Below, one piece after another: positions 35,562 to 44,224 of a DNA stretch of 64,000 nt. Both the position numbers and the translations under genes were made by a program. The notes under the pieces were generated by a model, which did not search any database, had not been told where the DNA came from, and worked only from the letters and a program-made list of their open reading frames with translations. Within the stretch, counting starts at the first letter, position 1, and every line of letters begins with the position of its first letter. This DNA comes from Pseudomonas vlassakiae (GTDB taxonomy: Bacteria; Pseudomonadota; Gammaproteobacteria; Pseudomonadales; Pseudomonadaceae). The stretch spans positions 1-64,000 of the forward strand of contig NZ_JABWRP020000008.1 of assembly GCF_014269035.2 (NCBI RefSeq). Reading direction: 5' to 3'.

Positions 35562-36005
35562 TCATTCGTTTGCGATTATCGATATTTTTCCGTTTCGCTC
35601 CACGATCGCAAACTTGATCTGTTGCACCGATTCCAGTCCTTGGCTGTCACGAGCTGATTCCAGAATGTCGTCCTCGGTCAACCGGGCCCGGCGCATTCGC
35701 TGGTGCAGAAATTGCCCATGCTCGACCACCAGGGTTGCGTGGCCATCCAGCAAGCGTGCAAGCGGGCGGGCGTTCAGTTTGGCCAGCGACAGGCCAACAT
35801 CCAGCACGATCAATGTGGCGATCACCAGTATGGCATTGGTGAACGAAAAGTCTTCGCCCAGGAGCGCCTGCTGGGTAGCCTCGCCAATGATCAGCAGCAA
35901 GACGAAATCGAAGGTGGTCAGGTCGGCCAGCGAGCGCCGCCCGGCTATGCGGAACAGCAGCATCAGGGCGAGGTACATCCCGGCTGCGCGGAGGATCGAA
36001 TCCAT
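35562..36005 (-). CDS. DUF421 (YetF-like) membrane protein
   Basis: 147 aa. Three N-terminal hydrophobic segments (LALMLLFRIAGRRSLADLTT and FDFVLLLIIGEATQQALLG) are followed by the cytoplasmic YetF-type domain (LDGHATLVVEHGQF, RARLTEDDILESARDSQGLE). The family is linked to general stress in many bacteria. It is followed upstream by the membrane-anchored protein at 36015 with a 9-bp gap. Confidence 0.9.
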   Translation of the reverse strand: MDSILRAAGMYLALMLLFRIAGRRSLADLTTFDFVLLLIIGEATQQALLGEDFSFTNAILVIATLIVLDVGLSLAKLNARPLARLLDGHATLVVEHGQFLHQRMRRARLTEDDILESARDSQGLESVQQIKFAIVERNGKISIIANE

Positions 36006-36014
36006 GACGCACTC

Positions 36015-36521
36015 CTAGGGGTAGAGGAATGTGGAAAAATGGACTTCAGTCTGCGAGCCTGCCCTCACGACGCCCTGCAAAGTTCCGACGTGCTCGCTGC
36101 GTAGCGTCAGGTACAGGGTGGCCACGCCATCACTGGTCGTACCCAGTTGCAAGAGCAGGGCGGGGCCATGGGACATCGAGACCTGCGGCTCGGGCTGCAT
36201 CGTCTCGATGCTGGCTTGGCGAAGCAGTGACCCCGCCAGTTCGACCATGACCGGTTTGCCCGGTACGCCTTGGACGGTGATGAACAGGCTGTCGGTCGTA
36301 CCGCTGCGGCTGAGGCGCTGGTACTCGACCTTCACGCGGCCATCCTGGCTTACCGCCTCGGCATCGCTCAACGGGCCGTTACCAAACAGCCCAGCCAAGG
36401 CAAGCACGACGATGATCAGCAGCACATACCAACCCACACGTTCGAAGCGCCAGACGCGCTGCTGCATCCGCATGTTCTCTTGGACGGGGTGACGCCTGGA
36501 CCACAGTTCATCGTCCGCCAT
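36015..36521 (-). CDS. single-pass membrane protein, unknown
   Basis: 168 aa. Cytoplasmic N-terminus, one transmembrane helix (VGWYVLLIIVVLALAGLFG, about residues 29-48), then a periplasmic beta-rich domain. This layout accompanies DUF421 genes in pseudomonads. The ATG at 36521 is chosen by the GAGGG upstream and by lying just after the pncC stop. Between pncC and the DUF421 gene in a three-gene run. Function unknown. Confidence 0.75.
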   Translation of the reverse strand: MADDELWSRRHPVQENMRMQQRVWRFERVGWYVLLIIVVLALAGLFGNGPLSDAEAVSQDGRVKVEYQRLSRSGTTDSLFITVQGVPGKPVMVELAGSLLRQASIETMQPEPQVSMSHGPALLLQLGTTSDGVATLYLTLRSEHVGTLQGVVRAGSQTEVHFSTFLYP

Positions 36522-36532
36522 TTCACTGGCCC

Positions 36533-37036
36533 TCAGGCACGTTCGCCGCGAAGCCAGCGTTGGTGGTAGTGAGCCAGGCGCGTGAGGCCGAATTGCGCGC
36601 CCTGGCGCATCACATCCGTCCTCTCGCCAAAGAAGCGCTGGGTACGGGTAAAGACCGCGACAGGCTCGCCGGCAAAGGCCCAGGCAAAGCACATCGTCCC
36701 GGGTGGCACCCCGGACTCAGGGCCGGGCCCGGCGACGCCGGTGGTGGCAATCACCACATTGGCATCGCTGTCTCGCAACGCACCCAGGGCCATTTCCCAG
36801 GCCACCGGCTCGCTGGTCAGTCCGTAGCGCTCGATCGTTTCGCCACTGACGCCCAACAAGCGCTTTTTTGCACTGGGCGAATACACGACATAACCGCTTT
36901 CCAGCACCTCGCCGGTGCCGGGGACTGCGGCCAACATGGCCACCATGCAACCTGCCGTGCACGATTCAGCAGTGGAAAGGATCAACTGATGGTCTTTGAG
37001 ATAGCCAATCGCGGCCAGTACAGGATCGGACGTCAT
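36533..37036 (-). CDS. pncC: CinA-family nicotinamide-nucleotide amidohydrolase
   Basis: 167 aa, the stand-alone C-terminal CinA domain. LSTAESCTAGCMVAMLAAVPG is the catalytic loop and ATTGVAGPGPESGVPPGTMC the second hallmark. It hydrolyses nicotinamide mononucleotide to nicotinic acid mononucleotide, recycling pyridine nucleotides. The start at 37036 removes a basic upstream extension that lacks homology. Probably a paralogue of the housekeeping copy, given its stress-gene surroundings. Confidence 0.9.
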   Translation of the reverse strand: MTSDPVLAAIGYLKDHQLILSTAESCTAGCMVAMLAAVPGTGEVLESGYVVYSPSAKKRLLGVSGETIERYGLTSEPVAWEMALGALRDSDANVVIATTGVAGPGPESGVPPGTMCFAWAFAGEPVAVFTRTQRFFGERTDVMRQGAQFGLTRLAHYHQRWLRGERA

Positions 37037-37240
37037 GAGGGTTTCGACTCGCTTGTTCTTTTGCTGTTGACGCAGCCGTTGCGCTAATGGTTCAGCCCTT
37101 GTTCGCCCCGCCTGTCCCAAGCCTGACACCTGGCCTGAACTTTGTCCGGCTTGCTGCCTTCACTTGTTTAGGGGCAGCGGACCTTCATAAACCGGTATCA
37201 AAACGCTGCGGCTACTCAAATGGAAAATGGAGACAAGCAA

Positions 37241-37474
37241 ATGGGCGATCTCGCAACGTATTTCTGGATTGCCGTGGCGGCCATCATTCTGCTGGTCGAT
37301 CTATGGGCGATTGTCAGTGTGTTTCGCAGCGACAAATCTGACGCAGTCAAGGTGATGTGGTCGCTGATACTTATCGTGCTGCCCGTCGTCGGGCTTGCCA
37401 TATGGGGCGTCGCTGGCCCGCGTGGGATCAAGCGCGGCACGGGGCCGACCTCACCCGAACACAGCAAAGGGTAG
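37241..37474 (+). CDS. PLDc_N-type small membrane protein
   Basis: 77 aa with two transmembrane helices (YFWIAVAAIILLVDLWAIVS and VMWSLILIVLPVVGLAIWGV) separated by FRSDKSDAVK, the PLDc_N (cardiolipin-synthase N-terminal) layout. GGAGA precedes the ATG at 37241. A strong terminator follows directly. Function of the free-standing domain is unknown. Confidence 0.85.
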   Translation: MGDLATYFWIAVAAIILLVDLWAIVSVFRSDKSDAVKVMWSLILIVLPVVGLAIWGVAGPRGIKRGTGPTSPEHSKG

Positions 37475-37480
37475 CGGGCA

Positions 37481-37508
37481 GGGCTCGCCGCGAGGCGAGC
37501 CCTTTTTT
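37481..37508 (+). terminator. rho-independent terminator
   Basis: GGGCTCGCC (37481-37489), loop GCGA, GGCGAGCCC (37494-37502), then six T. It ends the PLDc_N gene. Confidence 0.9.
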
Positions 37509-37511
37509 GGG

Positions 37512-38369
37512 CTAGAGGATCGGTTTGCCGCCCGTGACGGCATAGCGTGACCCGCTGATGTAGCTGGCCTCATCCGAGGCAAGCAGAACGTAAATCGGCG
37601 CGACTTCGACCGGTTGGCCAGGCCGCCCCATGGGGTAGCTGGAACCGAAATTCTTGACCGCCTCATCCGGCATGGTCGCGGGGATCAAAGGCGTCCAGAT
37701 CGGGCCCGGCGCCACGCAGTTCACCCGTATGCCCTGCTTGCCCAGAAGCTGGGCCAGGCCAGCCGTGAAGTTGGCGATGGCACCTTTGGTCGTGGCGTAC
37801 GCCAGCAGTTGCGGCGAAGGATCATCCGAATTCACCGAGCTGGTATTGATGATCGAGCTGCCTTTGGGCATCGAGGGCAACGCCCGTTGGCAGATGCGGA
37901 AGATGGCCGTGATGTTGACGTTGAAGGTCATCAGCCATTCATCGTCGTCGATTTCATCGAGGCTTTCGTGCGACATCTGGAACGCAGCATTGTTGACCAG
38001 CACATCGATGCGGCCGAACTGCTCGACGGTCTTGTCGACGATGTCATAGCAGTGCTGCTTCTGCGCCAGGTCACCGGGGAGCAAAAGGCATTTGCGACCC
38101 GCGGCCTCTACCCAGCGGGCGGTCTCTTGAGCATCGTCATGCTCATCGAGGTAGGCGATGGCGACATCAGCGCCTTCGCGAGCGTAGGCGATGGCTACAG
38201 CGCGGCCGATACCGCTGTCGGCACCCGTGATCAAGGCGACCTTGCCGGCAAGCCGGTCATGCCCTGTGTAGGTCTGTTCGCCGCAGTCCGGATACGGATC
38301 CATCCGGCGCTGCGATCCGGGCACCGCTTGCGGTTGTGAAGGGAAGGGCGGGGTGGGGTATTCACTCAT
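37512..38369 (-). CDS. short-chain dehydrogenase, YghA-like
   Basis: 285 aa. A proline-rich lead (PTPPFPSQPQAVPGSQRRMD) and DCGEQTYTGHDRLAGK precede TGADSGIGRAVAIAYAREGA, the pattern of E. coli YghA-type SDRs. NNAAFQ, NTSSVN and YATTKGA give the remaining SDR motifs. The start at 38369 has AGGAG at 9 bases; an ATG two codons upstream is too close to it. Typical of RpoS-type stress sets. Confidence 0.92.
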   Translation of the reverse strand: MSEYPTPPFPSQPQAVPGSQRRMDPYPDCGEQTYTGHDRLAGKVALITGADSGIGRAVAIAYAREGADVAIAYLDEHDDAQETARWVEAAGRKCLLLPGDLAQKQHCYDIVDKTVEQFGRIDVLVNNAAFQMSHESLDEIDDDEWLMTFNVNITAIFRICQRALPSMPKGSSIINTSSVNSDDPSPQLLAYATTKGAIANFTAGLAQLLGKQGIRVNCVAPGPIWTPLIPATMPDEAVKNFGSSYPMGRPGQPVEVAPIYVLLASDEASYISGSRYAVTGGKPIL

Positions 38370-38562
38370 GGTCATAGCTCCTGCATTAACGAACGGATGT
38401 CTCCGTTTGAAACAGCACCGAGCAAAGTGTTGGACGTAATTGGTTGTCGCCGCGACGGACGGAGTGTTCTGCGAATTGCACTGAATTTTCGACAAAGGGC
38501 TCAGCTCTACCTGAGAGATACCAGTCTTCTCAGTACGCCGTCGCTGACCCAGGAGGAATCGA

Positions 38563-39087
38563 GTGCCCCGTATCATCACGCCCAGCACACCCGAGCACGA
38601 GCAGGAGGAGCGTAACGCCAGGATGTTCGGTTCGCCCAAGGAGCGCCTGGATTTCTACCGCAAGGAAATCCAGTACGAGACCAGCATCCTGGCCAACCGG
38701 ACAGACGCCTACCTGGCGGCCCAGTCGTTCCTGGTCATCGCGTTCGTGTCTTCGATGGGCAACCTCAACCAAGGGTGGGGTGAGATGTTCACCCTGGTCG
38801 TACCCGCCTTTCTCGCGTTGCTCGGCGTGCTGAGTTCGCTCAACGCGTGGCCAGGCATTCGTGCTGCTTATCGCATCATTGAACACTGGCAGCTGAAACA
38901 GAGCCATCTGCTGCGCAGTGAACCGTTGATGGGGCTGGCTTACGACGAGTCACCGCTGTTTTGCGAGGTCGAGACTTCGCAGGCAGGCCACCGCAAATCG
39001 CTGCTGTTTTCCTTGCGCACGCCGTGGATATTTCTTTGTTTCTGGATCGTGCTGGGCAGCTACTCGGTCTACATTCAGCTGGCTTGA
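38563..39087 (+). CDS. two-helix membrane protein
   Basis: 174 aa from a GTG with an excellent AGGAGG site. A hydrophilic 50-residue head (MFGSPKERLDFYRKEIQYET) precedes hydrophobic segments at about 53-68 and 73-92, then a charged middle and a final helix (TPWIFLCFWIVLGSYSVYIQ). Resembles the RipA/DUF-type membrane proteins in pseudomonads but I cannot place it. The preceding 193 bases show nothing. Confidence 0.75.
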   Translation: MPRIITPSTPEHEQEERNARMFGSPKERLDFYRKEIQYETSILANRTDAYLAAQSFLVIAFVSSMGNLNQGWGEMFTLVVPAFLALLGVLSSLNAWPGIRAAYRIIEHWQLKQSHLLRSEPLMGLAYDESPLFCEVETSQAGHRKSLLFSLRTPWIFLCFWIVLGSYSVYIQLA

Positions 39088-39154
39088 AGCGGCAGGGCAA
39101 GGCCCCGTTGTCGATGCAAACCCTGCACGACAAGGGGCCGAATGCAGAAGGGGC

Positions 39155-39694
39155 TCAGCTGGCCAGGGCCTTGATCAATTGTTCATTGAAGGCCGGGATA
39201 TCGTCCGGCTGGCGGCTGCTGATCAGGTTGCCATCCACCACCACTTGCTCATCCACCCAGTTGCCGCCTGCGTTGCGGATGTCGTCCTGCAATGTCTTGT
39301 AACTGGTCATCCGCTTGCCCTGTGTCAGGCCCGTCGACACCAGCAGCCAGGCACCGTGGCAGATCACCGCCAGCGGCTTGCCGGCCGAGTGGTGACTTTT
39401 CACCAGCTTCTGTGCCCCCGGAATCAGCCGGATCGTGTCGGAATTCTGTACGCCGCCAGGCAACACGATCGCGTCGTAAAGATCGAGGTGGGCACTGTCA
39501 AAGGTGGCATCCACCTCAAACGCGTCCGCAGGCTTGTCGTGGTTCCAGCCGCGTACCGTTCCTTCCTTGTCAGCCAGGATGTCGACCACAGCTCCGCTTT
39601 CTATCAAGGCGTCACGCGGCCCGGTCAGCTCGACCTGTTCGAAACCATCGGTGACCAGAAAGGCCACGCGCTTGCCGTTCAATGGTGTGCTCAT
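39155..39694 (-). CDS. DJ-1/PfpI family protein
   Basis: 179 aa. The Glu and Cys of the PfpI/Hsp31-like site are visible in DGFEQVELTG (about E19) and AVICHGAWLLVS. Family members act as deglycases, proteases or chaperones in stress. It lies between a membrane protein and the SDR on the minus strand. Annotated in relatives as type 1 glutamine amidotransferase. Confidence 0.92.
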   Translation of the reverse strand: MSTPLNGKRVAFLVTDGFEQVELTGPRDALIESGAVVDILADKEGTVRGWNHDKPADAFEVDATFDSAHLDLYDAIVLPGGVQNSDTIRLIPGAQKLVKSHHSAGKPLAVICHGAWLLVSTGLTQGKRMTSYKTLQDDIRNAGGNWVDEQVVVDGNLISSRQPDDIPAFNEQLIKALAS

Positions 39695-39740
39695 CGTTGA
39701 TTCTCCGTTCTCAATGGTAGGGTCAGTTCGTCGGGATCAT

Positions 39741-41066
39741 TCAGCCGCGCCGGCGTTGCGAACGGGTAATGACGAAGCCTGCAAGGAAACCGATAACCGC
39801 TGCGCTGAGCAGCAGCGGGGTTTTATCTTTTGGCGTTCGCCATCCGCCTTCGACACTTCGACGGCCACTGGGCGGCTCGAACAGATTGCCTGCGGACTTT
39901 TCTGCGCTGGGACTGCGCTGCAGGCCCCTGCGCGCAAGCCACCCGGACAGTGCCGGCAGCCCGGGCACCAGGTAGCTGGCCAAATGGGCGATGCGGGCGC
40001 TTGCGCCGACGGTCGTGTTGGCGCGAGGAGCGATCGCGCAGGCCACCATGGCCTTGGCCACTCGCTCCGGGTCGTAGATTGGCCCCGGCGGTTTGAGGGC
40101 ATGACCGGTGTAGTTGCCACCGTCGCGGAAGCCGGGGGTATCCATCACGGCGGGGTAGATGTCGCAGACGTGGATATCGGGGAACTCGGTAAGCTCGCCC
40201 CGCAGTGCCTCGGTGAGCCCGCGCAAGCCGAACTTGCTGGCCGAATAGGCGGCGGCGTAGGGTTGGGCAAGCCAGCTGCCCAATGACAGGGTGTTTATCA
40301 GTATGCCGCTGCCTTGCTGCTTGAAGTAGGGCAGTGCAACGTGAGCCCCTCGAAGGTAGCCCAGCAAATCGGTCTGGATCACCTGCTCGTGCGCTTCAAG
40401 CGGTGTCTCCTCGAAACTGCCCACCGCTCCCACACCTGCATTGTTCACCCAGATGTCTATGCGCCCATCGCCAAATTCGGCAGCGCGGGCTGCCAAGGCT
40501 TGTACCTGGTCGCTTTGGGTCATGTCGGTGGTCACGGCCACCGCGTCGGTGCCGCAATCGGTGCATTCGTCCAGCGTTTCGAACAGCGCTTCCTCATCCC
40601 GTGCCGCCAGCACCAGACGAGCGCCTTTACAGGCAAAGGCATGGGCAGCGGCTCGCCCTATGCCGCTGGACGCGCCGGTGATCACAACCACCTTGCCACG
40701 CAGCGGGCCCTTGATCGGCGAGCCGGTCAGTGGCGGTGGCTGGTCGGGTGCGACGGAGGGGTTGATCGGCGCCGTGAAGGGCTCACTGTCCTCAATGGGC
40801 GACAGCTGGAGAGTGGTGCCGTCCACCAGGTTCAACGTCAGGTTGCTGATGGTGCCGGCCACCCGATCGGGGAATATGGGCTCTCCCTGAGCATCCAGAC
40901 TGTCGTAGATGAACCGGTCACCCTCCAGCCATCCAACCGCCGTCAACAGCTCCGGGCCCAGGTAATACTTGCCATCCTGAAAGAAGCCGGGGAACTGATG
41001 GGCCCGCTCGATGTTTTCGACACAATAGCGCTCACCTGGCTTCATTCCTGTCGCTTGATCAATCAT
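39741..41066 (-). CDS. SDR with extra N-terminal domain and C-terminal membrane tail
   Basis: 441 aa. Residues 1-110 form a separate domain (HQFPGFFQDGKYYLGPELLT, FIYDSLDAQGEPIFPDRVAG) unlike an SDR. The dehydrogenase core starts at GKVVVITGASSGIGRAAAHA, has NNAGVG, NTLSLG and YSASK, and ends before a hydrophobic helix (LLLSAAVIGFLAGFVI) with an RSQRRRG tail. It is therefore a fusion anchored to the membrane. Upstream by 19 bp is a zinc alcohol dehydrogenase, probably in one operon. Substrate unknown. Confidence 0.88.
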   Translation of the reverse strand: MIDQATGMKPGERYCVENIERAHQFPGFFQDGKYYLGPELLTAVGWLEGDRFIYDSLDAQGEPIFPDRVAGTISNLTLNLVDGTTLQLSPIEDSEPFTAPINPSVAPDQPPPLTGSPIKGPLRGKVVVITGASSGIGRAAAHAFACKGARLVLAARDEEALFETLDECTDCGTDAVAVTTDMTQSDQVQALAARAAEFGDGRIDIWVNNAGVGAVGSFEETPLEAHEQVIQTDLLGYLRGAHVALPYFKQQGSGILINTLSLGSWLAQPYAAAYSASKFGLRGLTEALRGELTEFPDIHVCDIYPAVMDTPGFRDGGNYTGHALKPPGPIYDPERVAKAMVACAIAPRANTTVGASARIAHLASYLVPGLPALSGWLARRGLQRSPSAEKSAGNLFEPPSGRRSVEGGWRTPKDKTPLLLSAAVIGFLAGFVITRSQRRRG

Positions 41067-41085
41067 GCTGCAAGCTCCTGTGAAG

Positions 41086-42288
41086 TTAAATGTGGTCGGG
41101 GCCGAGCGTCCCGGATGCCGCCCCTGGAACCAGGATCACCTTGCGGCAGTCATCCTCTTTTTGATCGAACATCTTGTAGCCCAAGGCTGCCTCTTCCAGC
41201 GCGAGGCGATGGGTCACGATCAATTCCGGCTGCAGCCGTCCCGCTTCGATATGCTCGAGCAGCTCGGGAAGGTACTTTTGGACATGGGTTTGCCCCATCT
41301 TGAAGGTCAGGCCCTTGTCAAACGCATCGCCGAACAGGAAGCCGTGGATGAACCCGGCATACACACCTGGCACGCTGACCACGCCGCCACGCCGCACCGC
41401 TGCAATGCTCTGACGCAGCGCCTTGCCGCTGCTGCCCTCCAGCTTCAGGGCCGTCATGACGGTTTCCGTGGTGCTGCCCTTGGCTTCGAACCCGACGGCA
41501 TCGATGACCGCGTCGACGCCGCGCATACCGGGTGTCTGGCGGATGATGCTGTCGGCAGGGTCGTCATCCTTTTCGAAATTGATCGGGATGACGCCGTAGG
41601 CATCCTGGGCATAGGCCAGCCGGTAGTCGTTGTCATCCACCATGAAAATGGTGTGAGCGCCCAGCATCCGTGCGCAGGCGGCACTCAGCAGCCCCACCGG
41701 CCCCGCACCATAGATCGCCACCGACGAGCCTTGGCCGATCTGGGCATTGACCACAGCTTGCCAGGCGGTGGGCAGGATGTCGGAGAGGAACAGCACCTTG
41801 TCATCAGCGAGGCTCGTCGGGACTTTGAACGGCCCGACATTACCCTTCGGCACCCTGACATAATCGGCTTGGCCTCCCGGCACGCCGCCGTACAGGTGGC
41901 TGTAGCCAAACAGTGCTGCGCCGGGTGGAATCCCCTTCTTGTTGAGGATCGCTCCCCGCCCGGTGTTGGTGGTTTCGCAGGCGGCAAACAGATCGTGCTG
42001 GCAGAAGAAGCAGCTGCCACATGCGATGACGAACGGGATCACGACGCGGTCGCCAACCTGCAGGTTGGTCACGTCTTTGCCGACCTCTTCGACGATGCCC
42101 ATGAACTCGTGGCCGAAGATGTCGCCGTGCTCCGTTGCCGGGATCTTGCCGTGATAGAGGTGAAGGTCGGATCCGCAGATGGCGGTGGCGGTCACCCTCA
42201 GGATGATGTCGTCCGCTTCGGTGATGATCGGGTCAGGGACGGTATCGACCCTGACATCGTTAGCGCCGTGGTAAGTCAGTGCTCTCAT
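41086..42288 (-). CDS. zinc-dependent alcohol dehydrogenase, formaldehyde-dehydrogenase-like
   Basis: 400 aa, the length of the glutathione-independent formaldehyde dehydrogenase-like group. Catalytic zinc: [11 protein letters not shown] and [12 protein letters not shown]. Structural-zinc-type cysteines: [16 protein letters not shown]. Cofactor loop: [17 protein letters not shown]. The start at 42288 follows CAGGAGCG. First gene of a probable two-gene run with the fused SDR. The 268 bases upstream hold no recognisable gene. Confidence 0.92.
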   Translation of the reverse strand: MRALTYHGANDVRVDTVPDPIITEADDIILRVTATAICGSDLHLYHGKIPATEHGDIFGHEFMGIVEEVGKDVTNLQVGDRVVIPFVIACGSCFFCQHDLFAACETTNTGRGAILNKKGIPPGAALFGYSHLYGGVPGGQADYVRVPKGNVGPFKVPTSLADDKVLFLSDILPTAWQAVVNAQIGQGSSVAIYGAGPVGLLSAACARMLGAHTIFMVDDNDYRLAYAQDAYGVIPINFEKDDDPADSIIRQTPGMRGVDAVIDAVGFEAKGSTTETVMTALKLEGSSGKALRQSIAAVRRGGVVSVPGVYAGFIHGFLFGDAFDKGLTFKMGQTHVQKYLPELLEHIEAGRLQPELIVTHRLALEEAALGYKMFDQKEDDCRKVILVPGAASGTLGPDHI

Positions 42289-42556
42289 GCTGTTCGCTCC
42301 TGCATCACAAAAAATCGTGGGGGTATGCAGGGGAAGCCTCATGGGCGGGCAAAGTTCAGACCAAGTTGTTCAGTGGTGATCATGGACACGGCAGAACACA
42401 CATGCAGGTCGAGTCAAAGCGTAAAGAATGGATTGTCCAGCGTTTAGCCAGCCCCAGCATGCACTGAGGTGCCAGGCGGTCACACCGTTGACCTGTCCCG
42501 GCTGAACCTATTCACAGCTGCGTGCTCGACAGTCAAAGCGTGCGAGGGCAGGCGAG

Positions 42557-42838
42557 ATGAACGCGATCAACCAGCAGATCAGCCAGGAACAGCGCCGTCT
42601 GGTTGCAGTGAACCGTTGGTTCATGGTGTATGACGATGTCGAGCGCAGGCGTCATTGCCCAAGCAGCCACCACGAAGCGCTGCTTGGCCAGGCCGACGAG
42701 ATGGACCGATTGGGACTCATTGGCTGGCGCGAGTGGCGGGACCTACGGCGGCTCGCCGACCGTGCATTTCTAAAAGCCATAGCTGGCGCGGACTACCATC
42801 GCGTCCCTGGCGAACGCTTTCAGCCTGAGCCCACTTGA
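42557..42838 (+). CDS. small hypothetical protein
   Basis: 93 aa, helical and basic, with WFMVYDDVERRRHCPSSHHE and EWRDLRRLADRAFLKAIAGA. No signal or membrane segment. It is close to the FNR-type regulator gene but runs toward it on the other strand. I do not recognise it. Confidence 0.6.
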   Translation: MNAINQQISQEQRRLVAVNRWFMVYDDVERRRHCPSSHHEALLGQADEMDRLGLIGWREWRDLRRLADRAFLKAIAGADYHRVPGERFQPEPT

Positions 42839-42914
42839 ATCACTGTGACAGGGCAGCACGTCACACAAGGGCTGAGCAGGCCAATGCCCCGGGCCGCGTC
42901 GCCATGGCCCACAT

Positions 42915-43736
42915 TCACGGGGTCTGGCAGGGTGGCTTCGGCTTGTCCGCGCTTACGCTGTCAGCGCCGCCCTGCTGCAGCGCCATCAGCGCAGGCATGT
43001 CGAGTATCTCCACCAGCCTGCCTCGCAGGCTGACGATGTGCAGTGCGCGCAGGCGGGCGACAGAGCGGCACACGGTTTCCAGGCGCAAACCCAGGTACGA
43101 GGCCATGTCCTCGCGAGACATGCGCAACATGAAGCCATGGGCCGAGTAACCGCGGCTGACGAAGCATCTGGACAGCCCCACCAGGAAGTTGGCCAGCCGT
43201 TGTTCGGCGGTGAGGTTGCACAGCATCAGTACGCGCTGGTGCTCACGTACGATTTCCCTGCTCATCAAGCGATTCAGGCTTTGCTGCAGGTCGGGATAGG
43301 CCCGCGCCAGGGTTTGCAGGCGGCGGTAGGACACCGGGCAAACTTCGCTGTCTTCCAGGGCTATGGCGTCGCAGACATGGCGTTCGGTGGCAATGGCATC
43401 GAGGCCGAGCACGTCACCCGGCATCCAGAAATTGATCACCACGCCCTGGCCTTCGATGGTGTTGAGGCTGGTCTTGAAACTGCCGCAGCGCACCGCATAG
43501 AGCGTGGTGAGAGGGACCTCGGCATTGAACAGCGCGGCGCCCTTGCGAATACGCATACGGGGACCAATCAGCGTGCCCAGGCAACTGTTGTCGTTAAGCG
43601 GCAAGCCGGTGGGCAGGCACAGGCCGCTGACGCGGCAGTCCTTGCACAGGGACGTCAGCGGCCTCAGGTGTATGGGGGTGGCCGCGTGCGACGCATCGGG
43701 TTGATCGAGCAGCGTGACCTTCAGTTGCCCAGACAT
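42915..43736 (-). CDS. Crp/Fnr regulator, ANR-like, altered recognition helix
   Basis: 273 aa. The iron-sulfur ligands are complete: CKDCRVSGLC (CxxC-x5-C, residues about 31-40) and the fourth Cys in EDSEVCPVSY. Cyclic-nucleotide-type fold with VVINFWMPGDVLGLDAIAT, then the helix-turn-helix SREDMASYLGLRLETVCRSV. In E. coli FNR the base-contacting triplet is E-x-x-S-R; here Ser is Cys (ETVCR). It may therefore read a variant box. Overlap-free, 2 bp after the small gene at 43739, so co-transcribed. Confidence 0.92.
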   Translation of the reverse strand: MSGQLKVTLLDQPDASHAATPIHLRPLTSLCKDCRVSGLCLPTGLPLNDNSCLGTLIGPRMRIRKGAALFNAEVPLTTLYAVRCGSFKTSLNTIEGQGVVINFWMPGDVLGLDAIATERHVCDAIALEDSEVCPVSYRRLQTLARAYPDLQQSLNRLMSREIVREHQRVLMLCNLTAEQRLANFLVGLSRCFVSRGYSAHGFMLRMSREDMASYLGLRLETVCRSVARLRALHIVSLRGRLVEILDMPALMALQQGGADSVSADKPKPPCQTP

Positions 43737-43738
43737 CG

Positions 43739-43948
43739 TCAGGCCCCCTTCGCGCATCGGCGTTCAGCCGAGCCAGTGCGGCTGAAGGAGGGGGCTAGCC
43801 TGTCAAGCGAGTGGGGGGCGTTGATGCGGGCAAGCAATCGCTCGGCGAATTGTTCGGCTTCAGTGGCCGTATTGAAGCTCACCCGGCAGTCATCCAGGCG
43901 TACCCACCAGCGGTTGTGTTCGGTGTTTTTCTCGACGTAGACGTTCAT
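43739..43948 (-). CDS. small protein upstream of the FNR-like gene
   Basis: 69 aa from the ATG at 43948 (GAGG site). MNVYVEKNTEHNRWWVRLDD and SFNTATEAEQFAERLLARIN suggest a small alpha-beta fold, like DUF2188-type proteins. Its stop is 2 bp before the regulator start (TGACGATG), which implies translational coupling. Function unknown. Confidence 0.7.
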   Translation of the reverse strand: MNVYVEKNTEHNRWWVRLDDCRVSFNTATEAEQFAERLLARINAPHSLDRLAPSFSRTGSAERRCAKGA

Positions 43949-44092
43949 CGGAGCCTCGATCCGCCAGACAACTGCGGGCACTGCAAAACGAAGGCCTCCC
44001 TGGCGATTACATGAGGGCCAGGGCAGGTGTACCGAGGCTCAGTAATTTTTTGTTGGTCCAAGGTCAGCGTGCGCCGGATTTGCCATGAAAGG

Positions 44093-44106
44093 TTGATCCG
44101 CATCAA
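44093..44106. promoter_or_regulatory. Anr/FNR box 1
   Basis: TTGATCCGCATCAA, a perfect TTGAT-N4-ATCAA, in the divergent gap between the small gene at 43948 and the universal stress gene at 44225. Confidence 0.8.
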
Positions 44107-44151
44107 GTTCCCGCTTGGGCTGAATCACCGTTCGTCGACACGGAGCGTGAG

Positions 44152-44165
44152 TTGATAAACATCAA
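44152..44165 (+). promoter_or_regulatory. Anr/FNR box 2
   Basis: TTGATAAACATCAA, perfect consensus, centred 66 bases upstream of the universal stress gene start and 59 bases from box 1. Confidence 0.8.
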
Positions 44166-44224
44166 GTCGCGCTCAAAACGATGGCAGATCATCGAGGCAC
44201 GCTTCCCAACTGCAGAGGTGTGCC

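Noticed and set aside
42835..43149. Plus-strand open frames opposite the FNR-like gene
   Set aside because: Antisense shadows of a clearly conserved regulator; no ribosome site.
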